A stretch of 64,000 nucleotides of DNA from Pseudarthrobacter oxydans (GTDB taxonomy: Bacteria; Actinomycetota; Actinomycetes; Actinomycetales; Micrococcaceae). The DNA lies in the NCBI RefSeq assembly GCF_030812335.1, contig NZ_JAUSSN010000003.1:1-64000 (forward strand). The letters run 5' to 3'. A model generated the notes under the pieces. That model searched no databases. It worked only from the letters and a program-made list of their open reading frames with translations, and was not told the origin of the DNA. Shown piece after piece: positions 1 through 10,700 of this stretch (the first letter of the stretch is position 1; each line of letters opens with the position of its first letter). The position numbers were made by a program, and so were the translations under genes.

Positions 1-238
1 CGGCGAATTAGGGACTAAATTTGGAATGGACAAAAGCCTCACCACTTCACGACATTTCCGGCGCCGGCGGCATAACCATCAGCGAATGAGAACCCGAAGA
101 CTAATTCATAGAAATCCGCCGAAGATTGTGCACAACCCCCATGCCCCAGCTACCACTGGATGGTGGCGCTGCCTAGAGCCTAAAGTTCACCAAAAGTTCT
201 GTCACGAGTGGCTAGTACCTGATTGTCTGTTCAATTCG

Positions 239-758
239 TTACACCACTCCCGCGGCCCTACTTGGGTCCACGGGGCAGCCTACTCGGTCGGCAAGAAAGG
301 GGACCTCCCGCCAATGGATGTCATCGAGGGTCAAGCCGGAGACTTGCCCTGCGCGCGCTCCAAGACGGGCCAGCATGAGGATGACCGCCATGCCGCGCCC
401 GCCTGGCGGGCTTTCCAGGCTCCACTGCATCCTTCAAGGCCGCGACCAATGCCGCGACTTCGCTAACGGTGAGTCCCTGGGGCAGGACTGAACCCGCCGG
501 GGCGAGAGGACATCGAAGGCACCCTCGCACGCCCAGCCATTGGCTGATGCCCATGTGAACAGGCCGCGCAACAGACTGCCCTGCAGTGGGCCGTCGAAGT
601 GGAGCTTCAACCAGCTCCAGAAGGCATCCCCCGAACCCGCGGGCCTTGTCGATCAAACTGGTGCCAGGCTGGGCTTGTTCCATTTCGACGAAGCGCAGCC
701 ACTGCGCCAGGCACGCCTCGGCGGGCCGAGCCTGCGCGTGAATTAGCTGCGCGTGCAC
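239..758 (-). pseudogene. Tyrosine recombinase (phage/Xer-type integrase) remnant
   Basis: Two minus-strand frames together read like the middle of a XerD-type integrase. Positions 758-430 end in a GLTVSEVAALVAAL stretch. Positions 430-239 continue in another frame with MAVILMLARLGARAGQ and SGLTLDDIHWRE, which matches the conserved helix carrying the first catalytic Arg region of tyrosine recombinases. The frame changes near 430, and the reading then degenerates and stops. No HxxR or Tyr motif is visible, so the catalytic C-terminus is lost. This is a decayed mobile-element gene with no expected activity. The remnant assignment is fairly safe; the subfamily is not resolved. Confidence 0.6.
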
Positions 759-858
759 TACAGACGCGCGACAGAATCATATCCGCCCGAACGGACCGTG
801 AGGATACTAATCGACCTCGTAACAAAGGTCCGATCCGGTACAGGGGAATTCAGCTGCG

Positions 859-999
859 TCAGGATTCCCGCCGGGCCGCGGCGGCCAATTGAAAGTGGAT
901 AGGCAACGGCAGCTGGACCGGCGACACACCGACAGGCTCGTCAAGCAGCTCGTTGATCGAGGTCTGCCCTTCCAGTTCCACAGTCAAGTTCGAGTCCAT
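859..999 (-). CDS. Doubtful 46-aa ORF, unknown
   Basis: An ATG-to-TGA frame of 46 codons begins MDSNLTVELEGQTSINELL and ends AAAARRES. It lies about 80 nt downstream of the isochorismatase-family gene on the same strand. Its codon use is plausible, but no good Shine-Dalgarno sequence precedes the ATG. I do not recognise the peptide. An acidic N-terminal half followed by a Pro/Leu-rich segment is all that can be seen. It could be a real small protein, the tail of a decayed gene, or chance. Confidence 0.2.
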   Translation of the reverse strand: MDSNLTVELEGQTSINELLDEPVGVSPVQLPLPIHFQLAAAARRES

Positions 1000-1080
1000 G
1001 TCATGAGCCTATGCGCAACGGGCCCAGGGTCCGCTGAGGGACACGGCGGGGAAGAAAGCTGCTCCCCCGCCGTCAGGGGG

Positions 1081-1686
1081 CTAGCCCAGGGCGCTGACGA
1101 ATTCCTCAGAATTCATGGGCGTGGAAAACATCGGGTAGTCGTAGGTGATGGCGTTCTGGTGCTCTTCAACGGACGTGGCCGCCACGCAGTCACTGAGGGT
1201 GATCACCTTGTAGCCATTCTCATACCCTGACCGCATGGTCGATTCCACGCAGCAGTTGGTCAGGAAGCCGCCGAGCGCAATCGTCGTGATTCCCTTGCTG
1301 CGCAAGATGAAGTCCAGATTCGTGCTGGCGAAGGTGTCCAGGCCCCGCTTGCCTTCGATCAGGATATCCCCCTCCGCCGGGGCCAGGTCGTCGATGATCT
1401 GGGCCCCCCAGGTTCCCTTAACGAACACCTTGCCGTCGACCACACCCTTGAGGATGCCGTACGGGTGCGGGCCGAGCTCGTTGTAGCCCTCCGCGAAGGT
1501 GATCGGTGCATGCATGATGGTGGCACCAGCGGCCCGCGCTGCCTCGACGATCCGGGCCGTGTTGGCCAGCATGTCAGTCTTTTCCATGACGGGCCGGACG
1601 GCGTCGTGCAGTCCCCCGCCCTCGGTCGCGAAGTCATTCTGGTATTCGATGAGTACAACGGCGGTGGTGGTCGGGTCGATCTGCAC
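1081..1686 (-). CDS. Isochorismatase-family cysteine hydrolase
   Basis: This 201-aa cytosolic hydrolase of the isochorismatase superfamily fits the family's usual 180-220 aa. The catalytic triad can be read: Asp18 in EYQNDF, a Lys in the KVFVKGTWGAQI segment, and the nucleophilic Cys in GGFLTNCCVEST. Members hydrolyse isochorismate, nicotinamide, N-carbamoyl compounds or other amides; the substrate here cannot be told. I chose GTG 1686 because AGGAGG lies 5 nt upstream; the longer frame beyond it lacks a ribosome site. A MarR-type regulator lies immediately upstream on the same strand, so the hydrolase may belong to a small MarR-controlled response, possibly detoxification. The family call is firm; the role is open. 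Confidence 0.85.
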   Translation of the reverse strand: MQIDPTTTAVVLIEYQNDFATEGGGLHDAVRPVMEKTDMLANTARIVEAARAAGATIMHAPITFAEGYNELGPHPYGILKGVVDGKVFVKGTWGAQIIDDLAPAEGDILIEGKRGLDTFASTNLDFILRSKGITTIALGGFLTNCCVESTMRSGYENGYKVITLSDCVAATSVEEHQNAITYDYPMFSTPMNSEEFVSALG

Positions 1687-1828
1687 GAAAGCCTCCTGGT
1701 CGGTCCTGGGCCGCACCCGGTCGTGCGCGCCAGCCGCCGTCAGACTAACCCCGCCTCCCGCGCCCCACAAGGCCCAGGACGGTGACCGGAATGTTCCGCT
1801 GGTCGGCCCGCCGATCAGGTGCTCCGTA

Positions 1829-2311
1829 TTAGTTGGCCTCGACCGGCAGGCTGGGTTCACCGGCGGGGACAATCGTCTTCACGTCAGTCGAGGAGATCCT
1901 GGTTGCCAGTTCCCTGACAACAGCCTGGAGTTCCTGCCGCAAGACATCGGGGTCGATGGAGGCGGCCGCGAGGACGGATCGTTCCATGTCCGCGGCTTCA
2001 GCAACTGCCTCGCGGCCCCGGTCGGTCAGGGACACGACATGGCTGCGGCGATCGGATGTGCTCCGCTGTCGGGAGATGTGGCCGTGGGCTTCCAACCGAC
2101 TGAGGGTTTTGCCCATGGTCTGCGCCTGCACGCGCACCAATTGGGCAAGTTGCGCCTGGGTCATGGGTCCGTTGACGGAGAGCACTTCCATGGCGATGAC
2201 CCCGGCATGGGTCAGGCCAATGGCCCCCAATTTTTCGTTCCAGGAGTGTTCAACAAGGCGTGCTGCCGTGGACAATAGGCGCCCAGTGGGCCAGCGATCC
2301 ATATCAGGCAT
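1829..2311 (-). CDS. MarR-family transcriptional regulator
   Basis: A winged-helix DNA-binding protein of about 160 aa. The MarR core is visible: AQLAQLVRVQAQTMGKTLSRLEAHG is the recognition helix region, and ISRQRSTSDRRSHVVSLTDRG is the wing with the conserved DxRSxxVxLTxxG pattern. I prefer ATG 2311 (MPDMDRW) over the upstream GTG 2350 because a TATACT hexamer ends 7 nt before it, which fits leaderless transcription. It sits upstream of the isochorismatase-family hydrolase on the same strand and divergent from the thiol peroxidase gene, so it could control either. The ligand is unknown. Confidence 0.85.
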   Translation of the reverse strand: MPDMDRWPTGRLLSTAARLVEHSWNEKLGAIGLTHAGVIAMEVLSVNGPMTQAQLAQLVRVQAQTMGKTLSRLEAHGHISRQRSTSDRRSHVVSLTDRGREAVAEAADMERSVLAAASIDPDVLRQELQAVVRELATRISSTDVKTIVPAGEPSLPVEAN

Positions 2312-2318
2312 ACCCAAG

Positions 2319-2324
2319 AGTATA
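2319..2324 (-). promoter_or_regulatory. Predicted -10 box for leaderless marR transcript
   Basis: On the minus strand TATACT lies 7 nt before ATG 2311. This is the spacing expected when transcription starts at the start codon. It is one of nine such cases in the window. Confidence 0.45.
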
Positions 2325-2419
2325 GCGAGCATAGGATTCGGCGCTGCCACCGACGCTCATTAGGCTGGTATTTCGCCACCCTGGGACCACCCGGTGTCCA
2401 CCCCGAGAAGGAGCACAAC

Positions 2420-2893
2420 TTGTCTGAACGACTGATCCCCGGTGACACGGCGCCGGCATTCACGCTGCGGAACCCGGAAGGGCGGGACGTCTCCCTCGGA
2501 GACTTCCGCGGCCGGAGCACCGTCGTCTACTTCTACCCGGCTGCTTCCACCCCGGGGTGCACGAAGCAGGCCTGCGATTTCCGGGATTCCCTGGCGTCGC
2601 TGCAGCAGGCCGGCTACGAGGTGGTGGGAATTTCCCCCGACCCCGTGGACAAGCTCGCCAAGTTCGCAGCCACGGAAGGACTCACCTTCCCCCTGCTGTC
2701 CGACCCGGACCACACCGTCGCCGCGGCCTACGGGGCCTGGGGTGAGAAGAAGAACTACGGCAAGACCTATGAAGGACTGATCCGGTCCACGGTGGTCGTC
2801 GACCCCGACGGGCGGGTCGCCGTCGCGCAATATAACGTCCGAGCCACCGGGCATGTCGCCAAACTCCGCCGGGACCTCAAAATCGACGTGTAG
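2420..2893 (+). CDS. bcp: Thioredoxin-dependent thiol peroxidase (peroxiredoxin Q/Bcp)
   Basis: A 157-aa peroxiredoxin of the Bcp/PrxQ subfamily reducing H2O2 and organic hydroperoxides with electrons from thioredoxin. The peroxidatic Cys is in the ASTPGCTKQACDF motif, with a second Cys five residues later as the resolving residue, as in two-Cys PrxQ. The thioredoxin fold motifs VVYFYP and VVGISPDPVDKLAKFA follow. The start is TTG 2420, supported by an AAGGAG ribosome site 7 nt upstream; an ATG alternative does not exist in frame nearby. It is divergent from the MarR gene. The length is typical for the family. It probably has a general oxidative-stress role. Confidence 0.93.
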   Translation: MSERLIPGDTAPAFTLRNPEGRDVSLGDFRGRSTVVYFYPAASTPGCTKQACDFRDSLASLQQAGYEVVGISPDPVDKLAKFAATEGLTFPLLSDPDHTVAAAYGAWGEKKNYGKTYEGLIRSTVVVDPDGRVAVAQYNVRATGHVAKLRRDLKIDV

Positions 2894-3063
2894 ACCCGCT
2901 CGTTTCGTTGCCCGGCGCCCATCAGCAAGGGTCAGCGGGGCCACCTTCACGGCGCCGCAGTTCCCGTGTGCCGCGTTCACCCGCTGCGGGTGATGCGGGC
3001 ATTACCAGCGCGGACGCCCGTTCTTCGTAGTGCGCGGGCGGACGCTCCCTGTCCCGCGAAATG

Positions 3064-3069
3064 TACAAT
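3064..3069 (+). promoter_or_regulatory. Possible -10 box for tRNA-Leu
   Basis: TACAAT lies about 56 nt before the tRNA 5' end in the only non-coding stretch upstream of it. No clear -35 is seen at the expected distance, so this is tentative. Confidence 0.3.
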
Positions 3070-3124
3070 GGAGGCTGGCATCCGCCCTCGACGGTCTAAC
3101 GACCCGACAGATGACGGGCGCCGC

Positions 3125-3206
3125 GCGCGAGTGGTGAAATTGGCAGACACGCAGGATTTAGGTTCCTGTGCCTTCGGGCGTGGGGGTTCAAATCCCCCCT
3201 TGCGCA
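3125..3206 (+). tRNA. tRNA-Leu (anticodon TAG)
   Basis: An 82-nt class II tRNA. The acceptor arms GCGCGAG and CTTGCGC pair over 7 bp with one G-T, and the discriminator is A. The anticodon stem CAGGA/TCCTG encloses the loop TTTAGGT, giving anticodon TAG (reads CUA/CUN leucine codons). A long variable arm is formed around GTGCCTTCGGGCGT, and the T arm contains GGTTCAAATCC. The 3' CCA is not encoded. A strong terminator follows directly. No integrated element is attached to its 3' end. Confidence 0.96.
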
Positions 3207-3210
3207 CACT

Positions 3211-3246
3211 AATGAGCCCCGGTCTTCGGACCGGGGCTCATTCCTT
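3211..3246 (+). terminator. Rho-independent terminator of tRNA-Leu
   Basis: A perfect 14-bp stem (arms 3211-3224 and 3229-3242) with a TTCG tetraloop is followed by CCTTTT. It begins 5 nt after the tRNA. Confidence 0.9.
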
Positions 3247-3436
3247 TTAAGCGCCTGATCGGCGGCTAAATCCTGCGCACAAAAAAGAAATTTCATCCTG
3301 CACCCATCCGTTTCCCCGGACCCCGCGAATACCCATTGAGACACCAACCAAGGGTCGGTGCCCAACAAGTCGGAAAAGGGCCAAAGCGGCAACAGTCGCC
3401 GCTGGCAATGATCGGCACAACAAAGGAGAACCCGAA

Positions 3437-4111
3437 ATGCAGACCATCAAGCGCACGACTCTTTCCGTTGCAGGAATCGCTGCTGCAGCCATGCTCAGCC
3501 TCACGGCCTGTGGCGGAGCAGCCACCACGGCACCCGCCTCCTCGGCTCCCGCCGCCACGCCGATGGAATCAAGCATGGCACCGTCGCCGTCCACCAGCTC
3601 GGCAGCAGCCATGGACCCGGCGGCCAACCTCGTCGGGGCAGGCTGTGCAGGCTACGCCGCCCAGGTCCCCAGCGGCGCCGGCTCCGTCTCCGGAATGGCC
3701 CTCGACCCGGTAGCGGTCGCGGCGTCCAACAACCCGATCCTCACCACCCTGACCGCTGCCGTGTCCGGCAAGCTCAACCCGAAGGTTGACCTCGTGGACA
3801 CCCTGAACGGCAGCGAGTTCACGGTCTTCGCACCGACGGATGACGCCTTCGCCAAGATCGACGCCGCCACCATCGAAACGCTGAAGACGGACGATGCCCT
3901 GCTCAGCAAGATCCTGACCTACCACGTTGTTCCGGGCAAGATCAGCCCGGACGAGATCGTCGGCACACACGCCACGGTCCAGGGTGGTTCCGTCACGGTC
4001 ACCGGCACCAAGGACGCCCTCATGGTCGACGACGCCAACGTCGTCTGCGGCGGCGTCATGACCGCCAACGCCACTGTCTACATGGTCGACTCCGTCCTGA
4101 TGCCCAAGTAG
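3437..4111 (+). CDS. Fasciclin-domain lipoprotein (MPB70/MPT83-like)
   Basis: A 224-aa exported lipoprotein. Residues 1-25 form a signal peptide ending in the lipobox LTAC, so Cys25 should be lipidated. An Ala/Pro/Ser-rich linker of about 35 residues follows. A single fasciclin (FAS1) domain spans about residues 85-222, with the conserved [13 protein letters not shown] and [10 protein letters not shown] motifs and [10 protein letters not shown] at the end. FAS1 domains mediate cell-surface adhesion or matrix interactions; actinobacterial members resemble mycobacterial MPB70/MPT83. AAAGGAG lies just upstream of the ATG. It stands alone between terminators, so it is monocistronic. Confidence 0.92.
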   Translation: MQTIKRTTLSVAGIAAAAMLSLTACGGAATTAPASSAPAATPMESSMAPSPSTSSAAAMDPAANLVGAGCAGYAAQVPSGAGSVSGMALDPVAVAASNNPILTTLTAAVSGKLNPKVDLVDTLNGSEFTVFAPTDDAFAKIDAATIETLKTDDALLSKILTYHVVPGKISPDEIVGTHATVQGGSVTVTGTKDALMVDDANVVCGGVMTANATVYMVDSVLMPK

Positions 4112-4170
4112 GCAGCACCAAGCACTCCTGCTGCGGTTCCAGCCTGACTCACTGGACCAACTGGGAGAAT

Positions 4171-4205
4171 CGAAGGCCCGCACCCGTGGTGCGGGCCTTC
4201 GTTTG
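4171..4205 (+). terminator. Rho-independent terminator of the fasciclin gene
   Basis: A 13-bp perfect stem (4171-4183 with 4189-4201) and a 5-nt loop are followed by TTTG. It lies 60 nt after the fasciclin stop. Confidence 0.8.
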
Positions 4206-4349
4206 TCCTCCCGGGGCAACCTGCTGGTGGCGCCCGCGGACGGCTGGGCCGGGGCCCTGGCTGGCTCACAGCGAGCGTCCGGGCCGGTCTACTACAATGG
4301 CCGTGTTCCGCAGCCGGCGGTCCATCCAGTCCACCGAGGTGATACCCGA

Positions 4350-6092
4350 GTGCCCAAACGTACAGTGTCCAGCCGTACCGCGCGCCCCAGCAGTGCCAGT
4401 CCAGCGCGGACCAACGGAGCGCGGACCCGTGCAGCGCGCCGCTTCGCGGCCGGCGTCGGTGCGGTGCTGCTGATGCTGCCGCTCGCCGCCTGCACGGGCA
4501 CCCCCGGACCGGGCCCCGTCTCGGCCTCCGCCGCGCCCAGCTCCACCGCCGCCGCGCCCAGCGCCGTGTTCACCTTCGGCACCGCCTCGCAGCCGCTCGG
4601 GCTGGATCCCGCCGTCGTTTCCGACATCGAGTCCTACCGGATCACCCGCCAGGTCCTGGAGGGACTCGTCGGTGTCGACCAGACCACCGGAGAGCCCACG
4701 CCGCTGCTGGCCACCGAGTGGACGTCCAGCGACGATGGCCGCGCCTACACCTTTAAGCTCCGGGAGCAGGTGACCTTCCAGGACGGCACCGCCTTCGACG
4801 CCGCGGCCGTCTGCAGCAACTTCAACCGCTGGTTCAACTTCCCCGACACGCTGCGCCAGCAGGCGCCGGGGACGACGTTCAAGGGCGTCTTCAAGGCCCA
4901 CGCCGATCAGGCGTCGCTCTCCATCTACAAGGGCTGCACCGCCGTGGCGCCGGACAACGTGACGATCGAGCTGACCCAGCCCTTCACCGGGTTCCTGCAG
5001 GCCCTCACGCTTCCGGCCTTCGCCATCTCCTCGCCCCAGGCCCTCGCGGCCCGGAACGCCGACCAGCTGGACCAGAACCGTGACGGCCAGCCCGTCTCCG
5101 CCTACGGGCTCCACCCGGTGGGAACCGGCCCGTACGTCTTCAGCTCCTGGGACCCGGACAGCATCACGCTCGCCAGCAACAAGGACTACTGGGGGGACAA
5201 GGGCCAGATCGGCACGATCAACTTCGTCACCTACGATCACACCCAGACCCGGATGCAGGCCCTGCTCGACGGCAAGATCGACGCCTACGACGCCGTGACC
5301 GTTGGCAACTTCGACCAGCTCGTGAAGCGCGGCAAGCAGATCATCCAGCGGGATCCCTTCTCCGTCATGTACCTGGGCATGAACCAGGAGGTGCCCATCC
5401 TGCAGAACCTCAAGGTCCGCCAGGCCATCGAAATGGCCCTGGACAAGGACACCCTGATCCGCAGGTTCTTCATTGACAACACCGCACAGGCGACACAGTT
5501 CGTCCCGCCCAAGCTCAGCGGCTTCAACAACAATGCCCCGTCCCTGGGCCACAATCCGGCCAAGGCCAAGGAACTGCTCACCGAGGCCGGCTACCAGGGC
5601 GAGGAGCTGAAGTTCTACTATCCGCTGAACGTCACCCGGCCCTACCTCCCGACGCCGGAAAAGGTCTATGCGGAAATCAGCAAGCAGCTGACCGCCGTCG
5701 GGCTGAACATCAAGCCGGTGCCGGTCGAATGGTCCGAAGGCTACCTCCAGCAGGTCACTTCCCCCGGCGACCACGCCCTCCATCTGCTGGGCTGGAACGG
5801 CTCCTACTCCGACCCGGACAATTTCGTCGGGCCGCTCTTCGGCGAGAACACCGGCGAGTTCGGCTACCAGGACCCGCAGGTCTTTTCCAAGATCGCCCGG
5901 GCCCGCGGCCTGCCGGACGGCAAGGACCGGACGGAGCAGTACCAGACCATCAACGCGCAGATCGCCGCCACGGTACCTGCCGTGCCGATCGCCTACCCGA
6001 TCTCTGCCCTGGCCCTGTCGGACCGTGTGCTGAAGTACCCGGCGTCGCCCGTTCTGAATGAAGTTTTCACGAAGGTGGAGCTAAAGCCTTGA
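4350..6092 (+). CDS. Peptide/oligopeptide ABC transporter substrate-binding lipoprotein (SBP_bac_5)
   Basis: About 580 aa. An Arg-rich N-terminus leads into a hydrophobic segment and the lipobox LAAC, so it is a membrane-anchored solute receptor. The body is a cluster-C (family 5) binding protein: [24 protein letters not shown] near the start, then the [22 protein letters not shown] family signature. I chose GTG 4350 because AGGTGAT lies about 8 nt upstream and the signal peptide is then of normal length; the longer upstream frame has no signal sequence. No permease or ATPase genes are adjacent, so it must work with components elsewhere or is an orphan receptor. The ligand is probably a peptide but is not determinable. 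Confidence 0.88.
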   Translation: MPKRTVSSRTARPSSASPARTNGARTRAARRFAAGVGAVLLMLPLAACTGTPGPGPVSASAAPSSTAAAPSAVFTFGTASQPLGLDPAVVSDIESYRITRQVLEGLVGVDQTTGEPTPLLATEWTSSDDGRAYTFKLREQVTFQDGTAFDAAAVCSNFNRWFNFPDTLRQQAPGTTFKGVFKAHADQASLSIYKGCTAVAPDNVTIELTQPFTGFLQALTLPAFAISSPQALAARNADQLDQNRDGQPVSAYGLHPVGTGPYVFSSWDPDSITLASNKDYWGDKGQIGTINFVTYDHTQTRMQALLDGKIDAYDAVTVGNFDQLVKRGKQIIQRDPFSVMYLGMNQEVPILQNLKVRQAIEMALDKDTLIRRFFIDNTAQATQFVPPKLSGFNNNAPSLGHNPAKAKELLTEAGYQGEELKFYYPLNVTRPYLPTPEKVYAEISKQLTAVGLNIKPVPVEWSEGYLQQVTSPGDHALHLLGWNGSYSDPDNFVGPLFGENTGEFGYQDPQVFSKIARARGLPDGKDRTEQYQTINAQIAATVPAVPIAYPISALALSDRVLKYPASPVLNEVFTKVELKP

Positions 6093-6117
6093 CGGACGGA
6101 GCCAATTTCAGTATGAA
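6089..6117 (+). promoter_or_regulatory. Predicted sigma-70-type promoter of mqo
   Basis: TTGACG (6089-6094), a 17-nt spacer, then TATGAA (6112-6117). The -35 overlaps the stop codon of the preceding binding-protein gene. The mqo start lies 55 nt downstream. Confidence 0.5.
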
Positions 6118-6171
6118 GCGGGTCCGGGGATATTCTGTGACAGCCAGACCCGCTGCTATCGGAGACTGATT

Positions 6172-7677
6172 GTGACTTTCATTTCCAAGACCCAACATGC
6201 CGACGTCGTCCTGATTGGCGGCGGCATCATGAGCGCCACGCTCGGTGCTTTCCTGAAGCAGCTTGAGCCGAACTGGACGATTTCCCTGTTCGAGAAGCTC
6301 GACGAGCCGGGTCTGGAGAGTTCCGGCCCCTGGAACAACGCCGGCACCGGACACGCCGCGCTGTGTGAGCTGAATTACTCCCCCGCAGCCAAAGACGGCT
6401 CGGTGGACCCCGCCAAGGCAATCCTCATCAACGAGCAGTTCCAGCTGTCCCGCCAGTTCTGGTCCCACCTCGTCACAAACGGCATGATCGGCTCCCCCAA
6501 GGGCTTCATCAACACCGTTCCGCACATGAGCTTTGTGATCGGCGAGGACAACACCAAGTTCCTGCGCACGCGCTACGAGGCGCTCAAGCCGAACCCGCTG
6601 TTCCGCTCGATGGAATACTCCGAGGACCACGCCCAGATCGCCAAGTGGGCCCCGCTGATCGTCAAGGGCCGCGACCCGAAGCAGCGGATCGCCGCCACCC
6701 GCGCCGCGGAAGGCACCGACGTCGACTTCGGGGCCCTGACGCGGGAGCTGACCACCTACCTCGGGAACAACGGCGTCGAGGTCAACTACGGCCACAACGT
6801 TTCCGGTATCAAGCGCGCGTCCGACGGCGGCTGGGACCTTTCGCTCAAGCACCCCCAGTCCGGCGAGCACGGCTCCATCCACGCGAAGTTCGTCTTTGTG
6901 GGCGCCGGCGGCGGAGCCCTGCACCTGCTGCAGGCCTCCGGGATTCCAGAAAGCAAGGGCTACGGCGGTTTCCCGGTCTCCGGCCAGTTCTTCCGCTGTA
7001 CCGACGAGACGCTCGCGGTCCAGCACAGCGCCAAGGTCTACGGCCAGGCCTCCGTTGGCGCCCCGCCCATGTCCGTCCCGCACTTGGACACCCGCTTCGT
7101 CAACGGCAAGCGCTCCCTGCTGTTCGGCCCCTACGCCGGCTTCTCCACAAACTTCCTGAAGAACGGCTCCTACCTGGACCTGCCGCGTTCCATCCGACCC
7201 TCCAACATCATCCCGATGCTGGCGGTGGGCAAGGACAACATGGACCTCACCGCCTACCTCATCAAGGAAGTCGCCAAGCGGCATGGCGCCAAGGTCGAGG
7301 CCCTGCGCGAGTACTACCCCGCCGCCCAGGACGGCGACTGGGAACTCATCACCGCCGGCCAGCGTGTACAGATCATCAAGAAGGACCCGAAGAAGGGCGG
7401 CGTGCTGCAGTTCGGCACCGAAGTCATCGCCGGCCGCGACGGATCCATCGGCGCCCTGCTAGGCGCGTCCCCCGGCGCGTCCACGGCGGTGCCGATCATG
7501 ATTGAACTGCTCCAGAAGTCCTTCCCGAAGCAGTTCAAGGGCTGGCAGCCCCGGTTCAAGGAGATGATGCCCGGCTATGGCATCAAGCTCAACGAGAACC
7601 CGGACCTTGCCGCCCAGCTCGAAGCCGACACGGCCAAGGCACTGCAGCTGGAACCGGTCAGCGCCAAGCGCAACTGA
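6172..7677 (+). CDS. mqo: Malate:quinone oxidoreductase
   Basis: A 501-aa FAD enzyme that oxidises L-malate to oxaloacetate and passes electrons to the quinone pool at the membrane, replacing or complementing malate dehydrogenase in the TCA cycle. The N-terminal FAD dinucleotide fold is clear ([15 protein letters not shown]), followed by the Mqo-specific [18 protein letters not shown] motif. The C-terminal region contains [17 protein letters not shown]. The length matches the family. The start is GTG 6172 with GGAGA upstream. It appears monocistronic with its own promoter. Confidence 0.96.
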   Translation: MTFISKTQHADVVLIGGGIMSATLGAFLKQLEPNWTISLFEKLDEPGLESSGPWNNAGTGHAALCELNYSPAAKDGSVDPAKAILINEQFQLSRQFWSHLVTNGMIGSPKGFINTVPHMSFVIGEDNTKFLRTRYEALKPNPLFRSMEYSEDHAQIAKWAPLIVKGRDPKQRIAATRAAEGTDVDFGALTRELTTYLGNNGVEVNYGHNVSGIKRASDGGWDLSLKHPQSGEHGSIHAKFVFVGAGGGALHLLQASGIPESKGYGGFPVSGQFFRCTDETLAVQHSAKVYGQASVGAPPMSVPHLDTRFVNGKRSLLFGPYAGFSTNFLKNGSYLDLPRSIRPSNIIPMLAVGKDNMDLTAYLIKEVAKRHGAKVEALREYYPAAQDGDWELITAGQRVQIIKKDPKKGGVLQFGTEVIAGRDGSIGALLGASPGASTAVPIMIELLQKSFPKQFKGWQPRFKEMMPGYGIKLNENPDLAAQLEADTAKALQLEPVSAKRN

Positions 7678-7746
7678 CGCCCCTCCGGGTTGCGGCCGGT
7701 TTAATCCCTTGGAAGCATGTCCGTCAACCCATCAGGAGACCTTGAG

Positions 7747-10700
7747 ATGTTCCGGCTCGCAAAGCTGTCACTGGCCAACCGGGCCCTGATCGCACTGGTG
7801 ACCGTCTTCGCGTCGGTCTTCGGCGTGATCACGATGTCCTCGCTCAAGCAGGAGCTCATCCCGTCCATCGAGTTCCCGCAGATCACGGTCCTCACGTCGA
7901 TGCCGGGCGCGTCCCCCGAAGTCGTGGACAAGCAGATCAGCAGCCCGCTGGAGACGGCGCTCAAGGGCGTGGAAGGCCTGGAGACGACGTCGTCCACCTC
8001 GCGCAACGGCGTCTCCCAGATCAGCATGGTGTTCACCTATGGTTCGAACCTGGACCGTGCCCGGAACCAGATCGACCGTGCCATCTCCAATGCCAAACGG
8101 TCGCTGCCGGACGACGTCCAGCCCCAGGCGATCGCCGGAAGCATCAGCGATTTCCCGATCGTGTTCCTCGCCGTCTCCTCGGACAAGCCGCTCAGTGAAT
8201 TGAACGCCGATCTGGCCCGACTCACGGTCCCGCGGCTGCAGAAGCTCGACGGCGTCCGCGGCGCCGAGGTGACCGGCGGCGCCACGCAGCACATCAAGAT
8301 CCTTCCCCGTCCCGAGGCCATGGCGGCCTCCGGCGCGGGCATCCAGTCGATCAGCGAGGCTCTCAGCAACAACGGGGCGCTTGTTCCGGCCGGCACCATC
8401 GAGGACCAGGGCAAGACGCTGTCGCTGCAGATCGGGAGCCCGGTCGATTCGCTCGACGCCATCAAGACGCTGCCGCTGGGCGGCACGAGGAACGCCGCGA
8501 CCGTTGGCAGCGTGGCCGATGTCAGCATCGCCGAGGACGCGCGCACCTCGATCACCCGGACGAACGGCGAGGAAACCCTGGCCCTGTCCGTCACCAAGAA
8601 GCCCGAAGGTGACACCGTGGGCATCTCCAACGCGGTGAAGGACTCCATCCCCGAGCTGGAGGCCGAGCTCGGCTCCAATGCCCGGTTCACACCAATCTTC
8701 GACCAGGCGCCGTTCATCGAGAAGTCCATCAAGGACCTCACCACGGAGGGCCTGCTGGGGCTGGGCTTCGCCGTCGCGGTGATCCTGGTGTTCCTGATGT
8801 CCGTCCGCGCCACACTGGTCACGGCCGTCTCCATCCCGCTGTCCCTGCTGATCACCTTTATCGGGCTTTCGGCCACCGGCTACTCGCTGAACATCCTGAC
8901 CCTCGGAGCGCTCACCATCGCGATCGGCCGGGTGGTGGACGACTCGATTGTGGTGATCGAGAACATCAAGCGGCACCTGAGCTATGGCGAGGCGAAGATC
9001 ACCGCGATCCAGACCTCCATCCGGGAGGTCGCGGGTGCCATCACGGCATCGACCCTCACCACCGTGGCCGTCTTCCTGCCGATCGCCTTCGTGGCCGGCC
9101 TGGCCGGTGAGCTGTTCCGGCCGTTCGCGCTGACCGTCACCATTGCACTGCTGTCCTCGCTGCTGGTCTCCCTGACCATCGTGCCGGTGCTGGCGTACTG
9201 GTTCCTGCGGAACCCCGCCGACCAGGCGGGCACCGCTGTGGGATCCTCGTCCCGGGAGATCGCGGCGAAGGCCCACGAGGCGGAGCAGCGCACCGTCCTG
9301 CAGCGCGGCTACCTCCCGGTCCTGACCAAGACGCAGAAGCACCCGGTGGTGACCCTGATCGCGGCCGTCCTGGTCCTGGGCGGCACCGCCGCCATGACCC
9401 CGCTGCTGGCGACCGATCTGCTGGGCAACTCCGGGGAAAACAGCATGACCGTCCGGCAGGCGCTCCCCGCCGGCACCAGCCTGGCCGAGGCCAACGCCTC
9501 GGCCGTCAAGGTCGAGGAAGTCCTGCGGGAGATCGACGGCGTCAAGGACGTCCAGGTCACCACCGGCAACGCCCAGACCGGCTTCTCCGCGCTGCTGTCG
9601 GCCGGGGCCTCGAACTCCAGCTTCACCGTGGTGACGGAGGAAAAGGCGAACCAGAAAAAACTCAAGGACACCGTCCGCAGTGAGCTTTCCGGCATCCCTG
9701 AGGCCGGCAAGCTCACGGTCGGCTCGCAGCAGGGCGGCTTCGGCACGTCCTCGACCGTGGACATCACCCTCAAAGCTGCCACCACCGCGGATCTCCGGAC
9801 CGCGAGCGATGCCATGGTCCAGGCCATGGACGGCGTCCCCGGCTCCTCCGAGGTGGCCACCAACCTGGCCGCCAGCCAGCCCGTGGTGCAGGTCAAAGTG
9901 GACCGGGCGAAAGCCGTCGCCGCGGGCCTGAGCGAGGAACAGGTGGCCGGAGTGCTCGCCTCGACCATCAGCCCCATCCCGGCCGGAACCGTGCGGATCG
10001 ACACCGACGACTACCCGGTCCGCATCGGCGAAGGCACCCGCTTCACCAGCATCGACGCCGTCCGCCAGACCCCGCTGCCGACGGCGGCCGGTCCCGTGCC
10101 GCTGGTGAGCATTGCCTCCGTGGAACAGGTCGACGTCCCCGTCTCCATCACCGCCAGCAACGGCCAGCGGACCGCGCGCGTGTCCATCACGCCGTCGGGC
10201 GCCAACCTCGGGGCGGTCAGCACCGAGGTGCAGGCCCGGCTCAAGACCGTCCAGCTGCCGCCCGGCGTCACGGCAGAGATCGGCGGCGCCACGACCCAGC
10301 AGGCGGAATCCTTCGCCCAGCTCGGCCTCGCCCTGCTCGCCGCCATTGCGATCGTCTACGTGATCATGGTGGCCGCGTTCAAGTCGCTGATCCAGCCGCT
10401 GATCCTGCTCGTCTCGGTGCCGTTTGCGGCCACGGGTGCCATCGGGCTGCTGCTCATCACCGGCGTGCCGCTGGGCCTGCCGTCACTGATTGGCATGCTG
10501 ATGCTGGTGGGCATCGTGGTGACGAACGCGATTGTGCTCATCGACCTCATCAACCAGTACCGCCAGCCGCAGAACGGCGAACCCGGGATGAGCGTGGCGG
10601 ACGCGATCACCCACGGCGCCCGCCAGCGCCTCCGGCCGATCCTTATGACCGCGCTGGCCACCGTCTTCGCGCTGACACCGATGGCCCTGGGCCTGACCGG

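Noticed and set aside
3125..3246. tRNA-Leu as an attachment site for the accessory island
   Set aside because: The tRNA is followed by its terminator and core genes; the island lies 8 kb away, and no repeat of the tRNA 3' end was seen near the island edges.
4266..5783. A 505-codon minus-strand frame opposite the oligopeptide-binding protein gene
   Set aside because: Repetitive VGG/DGL/EV composition typical of antisense frames in high-GC genes; no motif.
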